DNA of 44,891 nucleotides, from positions 1 through 44,891 of IMG/VR virus record IMGVR_UViG_3300049847_000561. One strand, 5' to 3'. The DNA comes from a virus. Shown piece by piece: positions 8,801 through 16,429 of the stretch (position 1 is the stretch's first letter; every line of letters starts with the position of its first letter). Both the position numbers and the translations under genes were made by a program. Below the pieces are notes generated by a model that did no database searches, had not been told where the DNA came from, and saw only the letters and a list, made by a program, of their open reading frames with translations.

Positions 8801-9641
8801 CATGGTGCTGAATAGCTATTTGAACAAATACCAGCGCATGGCGAAGACGGAAAGTGGACAGATGAAACTTGCCCAGGAATGGGGGGACTATTTCACGGGA
8901 GATCTTGCGCAGTTAGTGCAGGACTTTGGAAGCGGGAAAGTCACGCCGTTGGTGAGGGAGGCGCTGTTCAGTAAACTGTCGGATATCCAACCAATCAGTA
9001 AACTGGAAGTTCCGCAGACTTATCTGGACAATCCGAATGGCCGGGCACTTTATATGCTGAAATCATTCGCGTTGAAGCAAGCGGATATTGCGCGGGTGCA
9101 AGGGTATAATCAGATTAAGAAGGGAGTGGAACAACATAATCCTGCACTGGTCGGGAAGGGGATGGCTTTCCTAGCCGGGTATGCTACATTCCTCGGAGTC
9201 TCTGGGGCGAGCATGGATATTATAAAAGACTGGATGCTCGGCCGCCCCTTCGATGCACGGTGGAAGGACATCCCGCTGAATATGATTAAAACCTTTGGCT
9301 GGACAGAATACACTATGGACATGGTAGCGAAAGGGGAGCCATTGAAGGCAGTAACTAACATTGCTATGCCCCCCTTTCAGATTCTGGATACGATAGTGAA
9401 GAATGATCCCAAGGCGTTGAATTACCTTCCCTTCATCGGCAAGATGGTTTATCCCCACACGGATACAGGGGAGTTGACGGAGGCAAAACGTCTTCAGAAG
9501 CGTCAGCGGGAGGAAGATTCGGAATACCAGGCAAAGAAAGCTGAACGGGCTCTCTTGAAGAAGGAGCGGATGAAAGATCCGGAGTGGCGGGATTACTATC
9601 TGCGGCGGGCACAGGGGGAGAATCCGGCGAGGCCGAGGTGA
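5835..9641 (+). CDS. Very large internal virion/ejection protein
   Basis: 1268 residues from ATG 5835, chosen because GGAGAGGAGG lies just upstream; an in-frame ATG at 5811 has no such site. The N-terminus carries two similar short elements (DIVSWESAI and DIVDWNTAI). Residues 50-330 are Ala/Lys/Glu-rich helices. Two Gly/Ala-rich hydrophobic stretches (near 420-440 and 570-610) could enter membranes, and the last 600 residues are helical with mixed charge. This build and position, last and largest late gene, match podovirus ejection proteins of the T7 gp16 or P22 gp16/gp20 type. I see no clear transglycosylase motif. The gene ends 11 bp from the convergent leftward operon. Confidence 0.7.
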   Translation: MADIVSWESAIKPAVTGGVPSAKGDIVDWNTAIGATEKPGMIERAADTVLRALGVTSFRAQDLGEAVKESVRGPVLAKSEVVGKRAEKAGRYLTGSAAQVADMPVQAIASVPRTVGFFTMMPVLQALGADAKTAATGAKILTENIPEEIASPWASTAKSLGLEKQYNDNPVGWILHGLSEFVSKGASKAEKSTGIPSEVLEQLADTTMGALGIKAIKGAVKGRADFKAAEQLKADKAVAAAAEKAAAEKVAWVEEEMNARRAESTMQARLTNTPSKMRQEAEAKFTQEMKMQEAALKDMQPDVRAIIAEVKKTPAPTPKDAGVAWVEDLFQKAKEGKLEEPAPKVDSAKPLTPLERAQAADAIKLPSTNELYVQRLAERASKGETLLPNEASILRTVGEQSGIVKAGKSTGKIDPELLTVLAGGATGLAVGLPLLQAAWNHYNPDQQISLKALANGASLWVKQAGPGEQDRNLTPKRKIPEVVDPGMVKEPGDTPPWMQYRKPEAGREVMAEASDLLPAVAGVAAAGMLKGKLPILDKIPAAAKESLPILKGEQGNIDPRLAAVGGGAAIGLAINSYFEKDAPLHNMLMGAGLAALVAFPKGQELLKDGLQFADKTLGEISTRVRNISEELLRPMRAQEQQWMEGTHRDLERVDPFLNRLNAKEIPAEVKGELDSALMRNDLREVDRIAKIIGPEARAEWQAVRDVLEQKGEQLQQYSYLTKLRTDYFPLAVKDVEGLLSAVGKESRTRLEDKLAAAEKKSFKTAGRGLNELERSLIVNQELRSSAPTSGRAGFQRQRGIEMSKELEQYYYSPTESLHSYLRQVNAEIAKADFFGRDAQMVKTGGVSYLDLDASIGSKVSGLLKAGEITQGEMAELSSMIRSRFTGGEQGASRWVQVAKNVGYTGTIGNVLSAVAQVQDALMAPFHADVRGAVSSIAQQITGRQQTTAKSYGMVDHLSEEFVNTSSSAKALNSIFKISGFTAIDLFGKDMVLNSYLNKYQRMAKTESGQMKLAQEWGDYFTGDLAQLVQDFGSGKVTPLVREALFSKLSDIQPISKLEVPQTYLDNPNGRALYMLKSFALKQADIARVQGYNQIKKGVEQHNPALVGKGMAFLAGYATFLGVSGASMDIIKDWMLGRPFDARWKDIPLNMIKTFGWTEYTMDMVAKGEPLKAVTNIAMPPFQILDTIVKNDPKALNYLPFIGKMVYPHTDTGELTEAKRLQKRQREEDSEYQAKKAERALLKKERMKDPEWRDYYLRRAQGENPARPR

Positions 9642-9652
9642 GTTGATGTTGA

Positions 9653-9826
9653 TTATTTTCGGATAATTGATGTGACATTGCGCGTCCTCTGTATTTTGAT
9701 GGTCTTGGAAAAAGTATCTCCGTCACTAGTTCGGTAGATGAGACAGATGTTTCCGTTATTAAGCCTGAATGCGTTGATGGGAACGCAAGTGAAAGGAACA
9801 TTCGGACTATATTTGCTTGGAGTCAT
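9653..9826 (-). CDS. Small hypothetical protein, last gene of leftward operon
   Basis: 57 residues. ATG 9826 overlaps the stop of the preceding gene as ATGA, and GAGG lies upstream at usable spacing; a longer frame from 9853 is possible but less likely. The sequence suggests a small beta-rich domain (FRLNNGNICLIYRTSDGD) with a basic C-terminus. No known family is recognised. It is the promoter-distal end of the leftward operon and converges on the late operon with an 11-bp gap. I see no strong terminator hairpin there. Confidence 0.6.
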   Translation of the reverse strand: MTPSKYSPNVPFTCVPINAFRLNNGNICLIYRTSDGDTFSKTIKIQRTRNVTSIIRK

Positions 9827-10260
9827 CTTGGCCTCACTACATCTACGCCGCATCCGCAGCTAGTTGAATAAATACTGGCAATTTTTACAGCCTCTTCAGC
9901 TGTTCCACCGCAGTCCATTGCAGCCATTGCATAAGGTGCATCTTCTCCCCAGGCCATGAAGGGTTCATCTATGTTTATTGGGACAGGAGTTTGGAAATAA
10001 CAGTGAAGTTGTGAGCCAAGCTTTTTCACAATCAACGTAGCCCAGGTATTTTTGTTGCTTTGGCAAGCTGGCCATTTCACGGGATCTTTTCCCTGGTGAT
10101 ACCAATCAATAAGAGCAGCACAAGAATCGCTATCCCCGCAAGCTCCTATTGCTGCACCATCTGCTGCAAGGTGAATCTTTGTAACACGCACCTTCATTCC
10201 GTTGAGTGTCATCTGCTTATCTGCAGCCAAACACATTCCATCCCAAGCAATTACAGTCAT
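9823..10260 (-). CDS. HslV/proteasome-like Ntn-hydrolase peptidase
   Basis: 145 residues, beginning MTVIAWDGMCLAADKQ. Removal of Met1 would expose Thr2 as the N-terminal nucleophile; Asp14 and Lys28 (VRVTKIH) fit the Asp17 and Lys33 positions of HslV and proteasome beta subunits, and GACGDSDS fits the following Gly-rich turn. These residues define Ntn-hydrolase threonine peptidases, which form ring-shaped chambers working with unfoldase ATPases. No HslU-like ATPase is encoded, so it may act alone or with a host partner. Its length is close to a single HslV core, slightly short. It is coupled by ATGA overlaps on both sides. The peptidase fold is likely; activity is inferred. Confidence 0.75.
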   Translation of the reverse strand: MTVIAWDGMCLAADKQMTLNGMKVRVTKIHLAADGAAIGACGDSDSCAALIDWYHQGKDPVKWPACQSNKNTWATLIVKKLGSQLHCYFQTPVPINIDEPFMAWGEDAPYAMAAMDCGGTAEEAVKIASIYSTSCGCGVDVVRPR

Positions 10261-11462
10261 GCTACTGCTCCTTTCCTGGTTGATTGAAGTTCCATTCCGT
10301 TTACTGTGTTGAGCATTTTTATCTGGCCAGATTGAATGGCCCCGGCGACTATTCCCTCGAAGTCGCGGAAGTCGGGGAAGTAAAGATGAATGTTCTTGTA
10401 GGCTTCAGCGTAAGGGACGCTGCCTTTTGTATGGATGTATTCGATAAAGCGAGTAGCCTGCAGTGATTCATCGGTTCGGCCAATAGCAGAGAAGATCCGG
10501 GGCATATCCTTTTCGAGATCCTCTAGCATAGTGTTGGCGAGGATAAGGTCATCCTTGGTGATGATGAGGGATTCGCCGCGTGCGGCGGAGAGCACCATAG
10601 CTACCTTATGCAGATGGGTTTGCTTCCTTGCGCCGTAGCCTGCCATCATCGGATCATCCATACGAAGATGAGCGGTTTTCCAAAAGCGCTCATACCATTC
10701 CTCCCCCCAGGATTCAGCATCAGAAGTCAGTCGGAACTCTCCGGTGAGGAGGGAGATCTTGGAGAGGTCTTCCACGAGTTGCTCACGCAGGCGGCTGTCG
10801 AGATCGCGAGATACACTCTTGTGTGGATAGGCGACATAGCGTTCTTTCTGATCTCCGTAGACGAAAAGAATACGAGAGGATAATCCCCCACCGATCATCC
10901 CCGCGGGCATGTTCCGAGCGATCCAATCTGGGGTGGTGCCAGCTTGCATGTGGATGAATGGAGCCTCAATCATATCATTCCCGCTCATCTTGGTTTTCTT
11001 TTCATAAGATTTCTTCCCATCCCAGAGTTCGATGAGCAGGTTAATCATCTGGCCGTCTTTCAGGTCGAGAAGGGAACCGAGTTCACTGGCGACAAGAGTG
11101 ATGGGAGACATCGGGTAGAATTCCCCCTTGTATTCGAAGGCTTCTGATGCGTCGGCAAAGGCGGAGACAAGGGCCTGCCAGGTGACTGCGTTGGGACCGA
11201 ATTTAATTCCAGGAATATCGCGGAGGATATCGGTGGATATGTCTACTGTAGTGGACTTGGCGACGACCCCAGGGGGGCCAACAAAAACGATGTAAAAGGA
11301 AGGATACCACATGAAGCGAACTTCATCAATCCAGACCCGGCGACGAAGCGCTCCTCCGATGGTTCCAACCGCTGACCAGAAGTGCATTCGACGAGGAGCC
11401 TCAGTGACGGAGGCGTATTTGAGATACGCAGTGATCCAGTCAGCGTGATGGCGCGGGGTCAT
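10257..11462 (-). CDS. DUF3987-like P-loop ATPase (predicted replication helicase/primase-associated)
   Basis: 401 residues. The Walker A loop is GPPGVVAKST (residues 62-71). A run of hydrophobic residues ending in SELGSLL (about 130) probably provides Walker B. The opening HADWITAYLKYASVTEAPRRMHFW and the overall layout resemble DUF3987 proteins, common in phage and plasmid replication modules and thought to act as helicase- or primase-like ATPases. It lies directly downstream of the DNA polymerase in the operon, with ATGA overlaps to both neighbours. The genome has no other recognisable replicative helicase, so this is the best candidate. The helicase role is inferred. Confidence 0.7.
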   Translation of the reverse strand: MTPRHHADWITAYLKYASVTEAPRRMHFWSAVGTIGGALRRRVWIDEVRFMWYPSFYIVFVGPPGVVAKSTTVDISTDILRDIPGIKFGPNAVTWQALVSAFADASEAFEYKGEFYPMSPITLVASELGSLLDLKDGQMINLLIELWDGKKSYEKKTKMSGNDMIEAPFIHMQAGTTPDWIARNMPAGMIGGGLSSRILFVYGDQKERYVAYPHKSVSRDLDSRLREQLVEDLSKISLLTGEFRLTSDAESWGEEWYERFWKTAHLRMDDPMMAGYGARKQTHLHKVAMVLSAARGESLIITKDDLILANTMLEDLEKDMPRIFSAIGRTDESLQATRFIEYIHTKGSVPYAEAYKNIHLYFPDFRDFEGIVAGAIQSGQIKMLNTVNGMELQSTRKGAVA

Positions 11463-11647
11463 TTGTAGAATTCGTCATAAATAATTGATGTAATCTTACG
11501 ACCTTGTATCTTATTCCCAAGAAACTTTACACTATAAAAATTTTTATTGATTTTCTTTATGATGCGAGTACCCGCCGCGTTAAATACATGCACAGTGTTT
11601 CCTGTTTCAAGTAATCTTTTTAGCTTGAGCTGCCAAGGATAAATCAT
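11459..11647 (-). CDS. Small basic hypothetical protein
   Basis: 62 residues, between the polymerase and the DUF3987-like gene with ATGA overlaps on both sides, which strongly supports it as real. It is rich in Lys/Arg (calculated by eye as strongly basic) and has short strands (NTVHVFNAAGTRIIKKI), so nucleic-acid binding is possible. No known motif is seen. The base composition is more AT-rich than its neighbours. Confidence 0.7.
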   Translation of the reverse strand: MIYPWQLKLKRLLETGNTVHVFNAAGTRIIKKINKNFYSVKFLGNKIQGRKITSIIYDEFYK

Positions 11648-14121
11648 TTACATTCTCCCCAGGAGACGGTGCTGGTCTTAATGCCAGATGGAATAATCAA
11701 CGGCGTTTCGTAAGGGATGTTGATGCGAGAATGTTGCTGCATGAGTGGAAGCACATAATGCTCGCGGTGCGTGGGGAATTGGCCAGCTAGTGAATCGTGA
11801 ACCTGCAGCAACACCTGACACTCTGGAATGTGATTGTGGAAATTCATCCAGGCACGATTGATTACGCAGCCCACCGTGCTCTGCGGAATCCACGCCACTG
11901 CCTCTGGAATAATTCCATCCTTCCGATCAAAGATATACCAGCGATAGCCAAATCGATTCTCCACGAATCCTCGCTTCATCACACTTTCCTCTACGCGGGA
12001 ATGCCATTTCTTGATGCCGGGGTGGATGGAGAACCAGCGCTTTTGAGCTTTGTCTACTTCATGAACCGAGCGCCCGATGTTCGCTGCAATAGTGCTTGCG
12101 CCTCCAACGTAATTCGTAGCATAGGCGAATACCTTTTGGAATTCTCTTTTATATTTCCGGGGACCACGATGATCGGGATACTTTGGGTGATCCTCCACCA
12201 ATTCCTCTAGAGGCGGCGGCTCCTGCCCGTCCATATCAAACACTCCAAGCAAGTGCATATCTACTCCAGCTTTCATCGCCTTCATCCAGTCCGTTTCTCC
12301 TGACTCCCAAACTACCACCTGGAGATCCGCTCGATCCAGATCCATATCGAAGAAGGTGAATCCAGCATCAGGTCCATACATGCTGCGAATGTTAGGGAGA
12401 GTAAAATCCATACTGCCTCTCGCCGCCGCCTTGCCCGCAGACTTTGACTTCTCACTTGGAATAGTCTGGAGATTTCCTCCGCTTCCAAAGGGGTTCTTGG
12501 AGGAGCTGAGGCGATAGGAGTAGGGCGCACTTTTTCCACCGGCGTCTCCGGCTATGTTGAAGGAGCAACGCATCCGGCCATCGGAGTCAAGTTGCATGAG
12601 GACAAAGTCCCGGAGGAACTTGCCGAGGGTGCGGATGTCTGCGATTGCGTTGGTGATAGGAAGAAGAAGGGGTTCCCTTGCAGCGATCTTCTGAAGAGCT
12701 TCGTCATCGCAAGTCGGCGCCATTACTGTGCGGCCGTTTTTGATTGTCCGCTTGAGGATGGGTTTCTGTTTCAGATCTTCGTAGAAGAGAGTTGCCATTT
12801 GTTTGGAAGAGCCGGGATTGATTTGGTGGCCGAGGACATCGAAGAGGAAGGCTTCCCGGTGGGATAGTTCTTCCTGTATATCCTGCGCCATTTGATCTCG
12901 GACTTCAGGGATTACTCGAACACCGCGCAGCATGGCGGAAAGGACAGGGTAGAAGAGGGCTTGTTGGGATTGATCGACTGTTGATAATCCCATCGCAGTG
13001 AGAGTGTTGATTAAGACTTCCCCGGCTTCCCTTGTATAAACACAATCTTGGAGATTGTATCTCCAGCGTTGATCTTCTGGTTCGCCGGTTGCTAGCTTTC
13101 CCTCATCCTTCCAATACACATACCAGTCTGCGTACATGGAAGCGAGGAATCCAAGGCCTTTTGGCAGCGCACAGAATGCGGAATGCTGACTGATCATGGT
13201 ATCCTGGCCGTGCTTCGGGATGAAGTGCCAGTGACGATAGATATACTGTGCATCGAATAGACCATTCTGCCAACGGATCTTCACGCGATCATGAGAAAGA
13301 AGTTTGGTGAGGAGCCAAACAATCTCCGTTTCTTCTTCGAGCGACCAGTAGCCTTCCTTATTCGCCGTGGTCATGAAGGGGATGCAGATGGCGTCTTGAC
13401 GCGACCAAGAGAAGCCTATGCAATCTATATGATTTGCCTTCGTCTCAATGTCGAAATCTAACCAGTGATCCCAGGACTGATCATCCGTGTCGAGCTTCCG
13501 AATTAGGTCGATGATACAATCCTGCACTTCATCGAAGCGGGGGCGGACGGTGAATCTCCAATCAGGGCGATTTGTCCATTCTTTCCCAGTGATATGACGC
13601 TTTACTCGACGGAGGTCGTTAAGGACAAGTCGGCGATTACTCCACTCTTTCTGGATTGCAGCAGGATGGATGGTGGGGATTATCTTCTGTCCATCCATAG
13701 AAGTTAACTGGCTGCCGCGCCATTTTAAGATTCCCCATTTTCCTGTGAGCACCCACAAGGGAAGATTCCCAAAGGCGACGATAATATTTGGCTGGACTTG
13801 CTCAATCTCCAGCATCAATTCCCTATATCCATCAATGACGGGAGGAAGGACATATTTATCCTGGAATAGAACATGCGCGGGAGTAATGTCTTTCTTTGCC
13901 TTGGCGATCCAAGAAAAGAGATTATTCTCCGGCGGACGCACTCTACAGACGTTGGTGAGATAACACTCACTGCGCATGATGCCGCATTCTTGTAGCATCC
14001 TGTTCAATTCTACGCCAGAGTAGCTGGAGAAGGGCTGCCCAGTGTCCTCGTCCTCTGAAGAGGGATGCTCCCCGACGAGCATGATGCGAGAAGGAATTGG
14101 CCCGGTGCCGTGGACTTTCAT
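11644..14121 (-). CDS. Uracil-DNA glycosylase / family A DNA polymerase fusion
   Basis: 825 residues with two parts. Residues 12-175 match the family 4/5 uracil-DNA glycosylase fold: GEHPSSEDEDTGQPF (17-31), TNVCRVRPPENN (56-67) and IHPAA (151-155); the usual N-terminal iron-sulphur cysteines are missing. Residues 215-825 form a proofreading family A polymerase: exonuclease motifs DFDIETK (222-228), N286xxxD290 and YNLQD (355-359); polymerase motif A DMDLDRADL (592-600), motif B around KREFQKVFAYATNY (658-671) and motif C QVHDS (773-777), where the usual Glu after His-Asp is Ser. It copies phage DNA and may remove or sense uracil in the template. ATGA overlaps couple it to the methyltransferase gene upstream and to the 62-residue gene downstream. 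Confidence 0.9.
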   Translation of the reverse strand: MKVHGTGPIPSRIMLVGEHPSSEDEDTGQPFSSYSGVELNRMLQECGIMRSECYLTNVCRVRPPENNLFSWIAKAKKDITPAHVLFQDKYVLPPVIDGYRELMLEIEQVQPNIIVAFGNLPLWVLTGKWGILKWRGSQLTSMDGQKIIPTIHPAAIQKEWSNRRLVLNDLRRVKRHITGKEWTNRPDWRFTVRPRFDEVQDCIIDLIRKLDTDDQSWDHWLDFDIETKANHIDCIGFSWSRQDAICIPFMTTANKEGYWSLEEETEIVWLLTKLLSHDRVKIRWQNGLFDAQYIYRHWHFIPKHGQDTMISQHSAFCALPKGLGFLASMYADWYVYWKDEGKLATGEPEDQRWRYNLQDCVYTREAGEVLINTLTAMGLSTVDQSQQALFYPVLSAMLRGVRVIPEVRDQMAQDIQEELSHREAFLFDVLGHQINPGSSKQMATLFYEDLKQKPILKRTIKNGRTVMAPTCDDEALQKIAAREPLLLPITNAIADIRTLGKFLRDFVLMQLDSDGRMRCSFNIAGDAGGKSAPYSYRLSSSKNPFGSGGNLQTIPSEKSKSAGKAAARGSMDFTLPNIRSMYGPDAGFTFFDMDLDRADLQVVVWESGETDWMKAMKAGVDMHLLGVFDMDGQEPPPLEELVEDHPKYPDHRGPRKYKREFQKVFAYATNYVGGASTIAANIGRSVHEVDKAQKRWFSIHPGIKKWHSRVEESVMKRGFVENRFGYRWYIFDRKDGIIPEAVAWIPQSTVGCVINRAWMNFHNHIPECQVLLQVHDSLAGQFPTHREHYVLPLMQQHSRINIPYETPLIIPSGIKTSTVSWGECK

Positions 14122-15425
14122 TTCAGCTCCTGTATCCGTGCCACGGCCTTTCCATAGCTCACTGGGTCTTTCTCAATCCCGATTGCTTTGCATAGAAGTT
14201 CATGCGCCGCCGGGAAGATGGGGCCAGTGCCGCAGAAGGTATCGAGGACCGTGTCGCCTGGTTGGACGGAGCGGGCAAGAAGATCTTTGTAAAGGGAGAC
14301 TGGTTTTTGAGCACTATGATCCATCTGCGCGTCAGGGCCATGGTAGAGCACATCCCCCGACATTGTGTTCACTGGACGTTTCCCCTTCACCGCGTAGAGG
14401 ATTGCTTCCCATTTTCTCTGGGGACCGTAGAGTGGCCAAGGTGCGCGGGAGCCTTGTGGCTTGTGCCAGATAAGCGGGGTGCGGAATACTTCCCATCCCT
14501 CGTCGATAAAGCAATCTCGGTCTTTGAAGAAAGTCTCGATGTCGCAGAACCAGTAGAGATGAGCTTGATCTTTAGCAACACGATAGAATTCGAAGGCGCA
14601 GTTGGTTACGAGCTTGTGATGATAGGCTTCATCATCGGAGTAGGCGTGAGCGCCTACGCTGCCTATTCCGCCGGAGTCGCCGAAGGAGTCTGCTCCCATT
14701 CCATACGGCGGATCAGTGAGGATTACATCTATTGAGTCGGTAGGTGCTTGTTCTAACCATTCAAGACAATCAACATTAATGCACTGGTGTGCTGCGGCGG
14801 AGAAATCCTTTCCGACCAACTCCCCAAGCTTCACTGACTTCGCTCGGCGTTCCAGCTTAAGCACAGCTTTAAACGCTTCCTTCACTGACTTCGCCGCGGC
14901 GACTTCTGGATGGGAGAGATGGCGGGAGACGATAATTTCCTTTCGTGTCTTATCAGTGAAGAACACGCTGTCGCTTCCCTTCGTTTCCGCGGCGATGGAG
15001 GAATAAGAAGGAGCGGGGGCGCCAGAGGCGACGGCTTGCTTCGTGCGAAGGTCGGAGAGTCTGGCGACAGCGGTTGCTTGCTCGGCCCAGGTTAGATCCT
15101 TCCGGCAGACATTCTCCTCGAGTTCCGCCTCTTCTGCAGCGAGAGGGTCGAGGTCGGAGAAGAGAGTATAAGGAATCTCCCCCTCCGGGACTGGCTGGCT
15201 GTCATGGGAGATACTCCCTCCCATATCATAGATATTTGTGATCGCACGAAGCCTCCGCTCCCCGGCGACAAGGACAAAGTCGTCCCCTTCCTTCCGCAGG
15301 ATAATCGCGTGGAGAAGCCCCCTCTCCTGGATGCGTTCGGAGAATTCGTGTGTGTCTTCGAGGGAGAACTCCTTCCGCTGGCGGTTGGGAGAGATGACGA
15401 TCTGGGAGAGGGGGAGGGTTTTCAT
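14118..15425 (-). CDS. ParB-like nuclease domain / DNA methyltransferase fusion
   Basis: 435 residues. Residues 1-120 are a ParB/Srx-type domain with the GERRLRA motif (55-61). Residues 215-435 are an N6-adenine/N4-cytosine methyltransferase with DPPYGMG (238-244) before FCGTG (397-401), the beta-class order. Such fusions are frequent orphan methyltransferases in phages and mobile elements, protecting DNA from host restriction or acting in regulation. No restriction endonuclease gene is nearby. The start lacks a strong ribosome site and lies immediately after the previous stop; the end overlaps the polymerase start (ATGA). The methylated sequence cannot be predicted. Confidence 0.88.
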   Translation of the reverse strand: MKTLPLSQIVISPNRQRKEFSLEDTHEFSERIQERGLLHAIILRKEGDDFVLVAGERRLRAITNIYDMGGSISHDSQPVPEGEIPYTLFSDLDPLAAEEAELEENVCRKDLTWAEQATAVARLSDLRTKQAVASGAPAPSYSSIAAETKGSDSVFFTDKTRKEIIVSRHLSHPEVAAAKSVKEAFKAVLKLERRAKSVKLGELVGKDFSAAAHQCINVDCLEWLEQAPTDSIDVILTDPPYGMGADSFGDSGGIGSVGAHAYSDDEAYHHKLVTNCAFEFYRVAKDQAHLYWFCDIETFFKDRDCFIDEGWEVFRTPLIWHKPQGSRAPWPLYGPQRKWEAILYAVKGKRPVNTMSGDVLYHGPDAQMDHSAQKPVSLYKDLLARSVQPGDTVLDTFCGTGPIFPAAHELLCKAIGIEKDPVSYGKAVARIQELK

Positions 15426-15749
15426 TTAGATATACTCTATTGGAATGTTATTCTCTTCAGCAAACGCTTTTTCTGCAGCTACGCCTTTGGACTGTTTAAG
15501 TCTATCAGTGCGTAAGATTAGTAATTTACTCGCTTTTTCAAGCATTGCTTTGTCATATGCTAGCCAAAAATCAATTTCTTTGGGGAGGTCAGCAATCAAG
15601 GATAGATGGTGGCAATGCACAATTGGAGAGTAAATCCACATGCCCAATTTAAGAAGATGCACTGTCGCCTGGGCTGCTTGTAAGTATCGCCGTTCTCTTT
15701 CGAACGGGTCAGGGTGGTAATAAACGGAAGCTAGATAGGCGTAGCTCAT
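15426..15749 (-). CDS. DUF1937 protein, nucleoside deoxyribosyltransferase-like
   Basis: 107 residues. The sequence fits DUF1937: YLASVYYHPD at the start, a middle GMWIYSPIVHCHHLS, PKEIDFWLAYDKAMLEKASKLLIL and the end KGVAAEKAFAEENNIPIEYI. The family belongs to the nucleoside 2-deoxyribosyltransferase-like superfamily, with a Rossmann-like fold that handles nucleosides or nucleotides. It lies directly before the methyltransferase and polymerase genes, which suits a role in nucleotide salvage or modification during replication. The enzymatic activity of this subfamily is not established, so the substrate is unknown. Confidence 0.8.
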   Translation of the reverse strand: MSYAYLASVYYHPDPFERERRYLQAAQATVHLLKLGMWIYSPIVHCHHLSLIADLPKEIDFWLAYDKAMLEKASKLLILRTDRLKQSKGVAAEKAFAEENNIPIEYI

Positions 15750-15907
15750 TTATTGAGGCCTTGCTCGATTAGATCTGCGAGGGAGAGAAGAAAACGGCGT
15801 TGGCGTTGGAGTTCGTGGATAGCGTCGGCTACGGCGAGTTGAAGGAATTCAAACGTCTTCGCGGATTCAAGCTTGGTGATTAATGCTTGCAATTCATGTG
15901 CACGCAT
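15746..15907 (-). CDS. Small helical protein
   Basis: A 53-residue gene starting at ATG 15907 with AGGAG six bases upstream; the stop overlaps the next start (ATGA). The protein is almost all amphipathic helix (MRAHELQALITKLESAKTFE) with basic residues in the second half (HELQRQRRF). No known domain is seen. The clean ribosome site and overlap make it likely to be translated. Confidence 0.65.
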   Translation of the reverse strand: MRAHELQALITKLESAKTFEFLQLAVADAIHELQRQRRFLLSLADLIEQGLNK

Positions 15908-15915
15908 GGGGGCTC

Positions 15916-16146
15916 CTAGTAATTCATTGCTTGGTGAAGATCTTCAATGCGAATATCAAGAAGGGAACTTCCAGATTCTAATTGCTTCTTGACGCGTTCG
16001 AGTCGCGCTATCTCTGCTCGATAGTGAGCGATGCGAATCTCTATATTGTATCCAATTGTGCGAGACATGGATCTTTGTTTTTCTTCAACATCACTAATCA
16101 CTGCTTGCTTGAAACTTGCTTCACCTGTTCCGTATATCTGTTCCAT
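15916..16146 (-). CDS. Small coiled-coil protein
   Basis: 76 residues from ATG 16146, chosen because AAGGGG precedes it and this avoids overlapping the upstream gene; a longer frame from 16239 would overlap it by about 80 bases. The C-terminal half is a Lys/Glu/Arg-rich helix (IAHYRAEIARLERVKKQLES) with heptad spacing. No known family is recognised. It lies directly downstream of the Acb2-like gene, with an 11-bp gap, and may be co-translated with it. Confidence 0.65.
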   Translation of the reverse strand: MEQIYGTGEASFKQAVISDVEEKQRSMSRTIGYNIEIRIAHYRAEIARLERVKKQLESGSSLLDIRIEDLHQAMNY

Positions 16147-16157
16147 GCTCAATCCCC

Positions 16158-16385
16158 TTAAAAGCTCGTTGGTTGGGCGACCGCACGCGTAAGCGCCATA
16201 AGCCCAGTTTGCAAGTCTGTGGCGCCAATGCTTACCCATCGCTTATCCAAGCCCTCAATGGCACGCAGCCGCTCAACCAGCGTCCCTAATTCAACGCCTC
16301 GCGCTTTTATTTCATTCATCAACCCTGCTTCTACTTCAGTCAATTGCCGATAGCCAGTGATTTTCGGCTGTGTAAAAGTTTCCAT
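16158..16385 (-). CDS. acb2: Acb2/Tad1-like cyclic-nucleotide sponge (anti-CBASS/anti-Thoeris)
   Basis: 75 residues from ATG 16385; GGAG seven bases upstream supports this start over ATG 16391. The sequence follows the Acb2/Tad1 hairpin family: ITGYRQLTEVEAGLMNEIKA, a second helix GTLVERLRA, then RWVSIGATDLQTGLMALTRA and a C-terminal Phe. Tyr12 and Lys27 sit where, as I recall, Tyr11 and Lys26 of phage Acb2 bind cyclic dinucleotides. Acb2 proteins form hexamers that soak up CBASS signals, and some also bind Thoeris-type molecules. It lies among replication genes, so it would be made early, as expected for anti-defence. The family call is strong; which signals it binds is unknown. Confidence 0.82.
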   Translation of the reverse strand: METFTQPKITGYRQLTEVEAGLMNEIKARGVELGTLVERLRAIEGLDKRWVSIGATDLQTGLMALTRAVAQPTSF

Positions 16386-16429
16386 ACTCATCTCCAAAAA
16401 ATGGGAGGGTTTCCCCTCCCAAGGGTTAA

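Noticed and set aside
9642-9652. Bidirectional terminator between the converging arms
   Set aside because: Only a weak ATTAT/ATAAT stem lies near and no T-run follows; not enough to call.
9433-9801. 122-codon frame on the minus strand at the convergence point
   Set aside because: It runs over the end of the large ejection gene, is Ser/Pro-rich and lacks a ribosome site; the 57-codon frame at 9653 fits the operon overlaps better.
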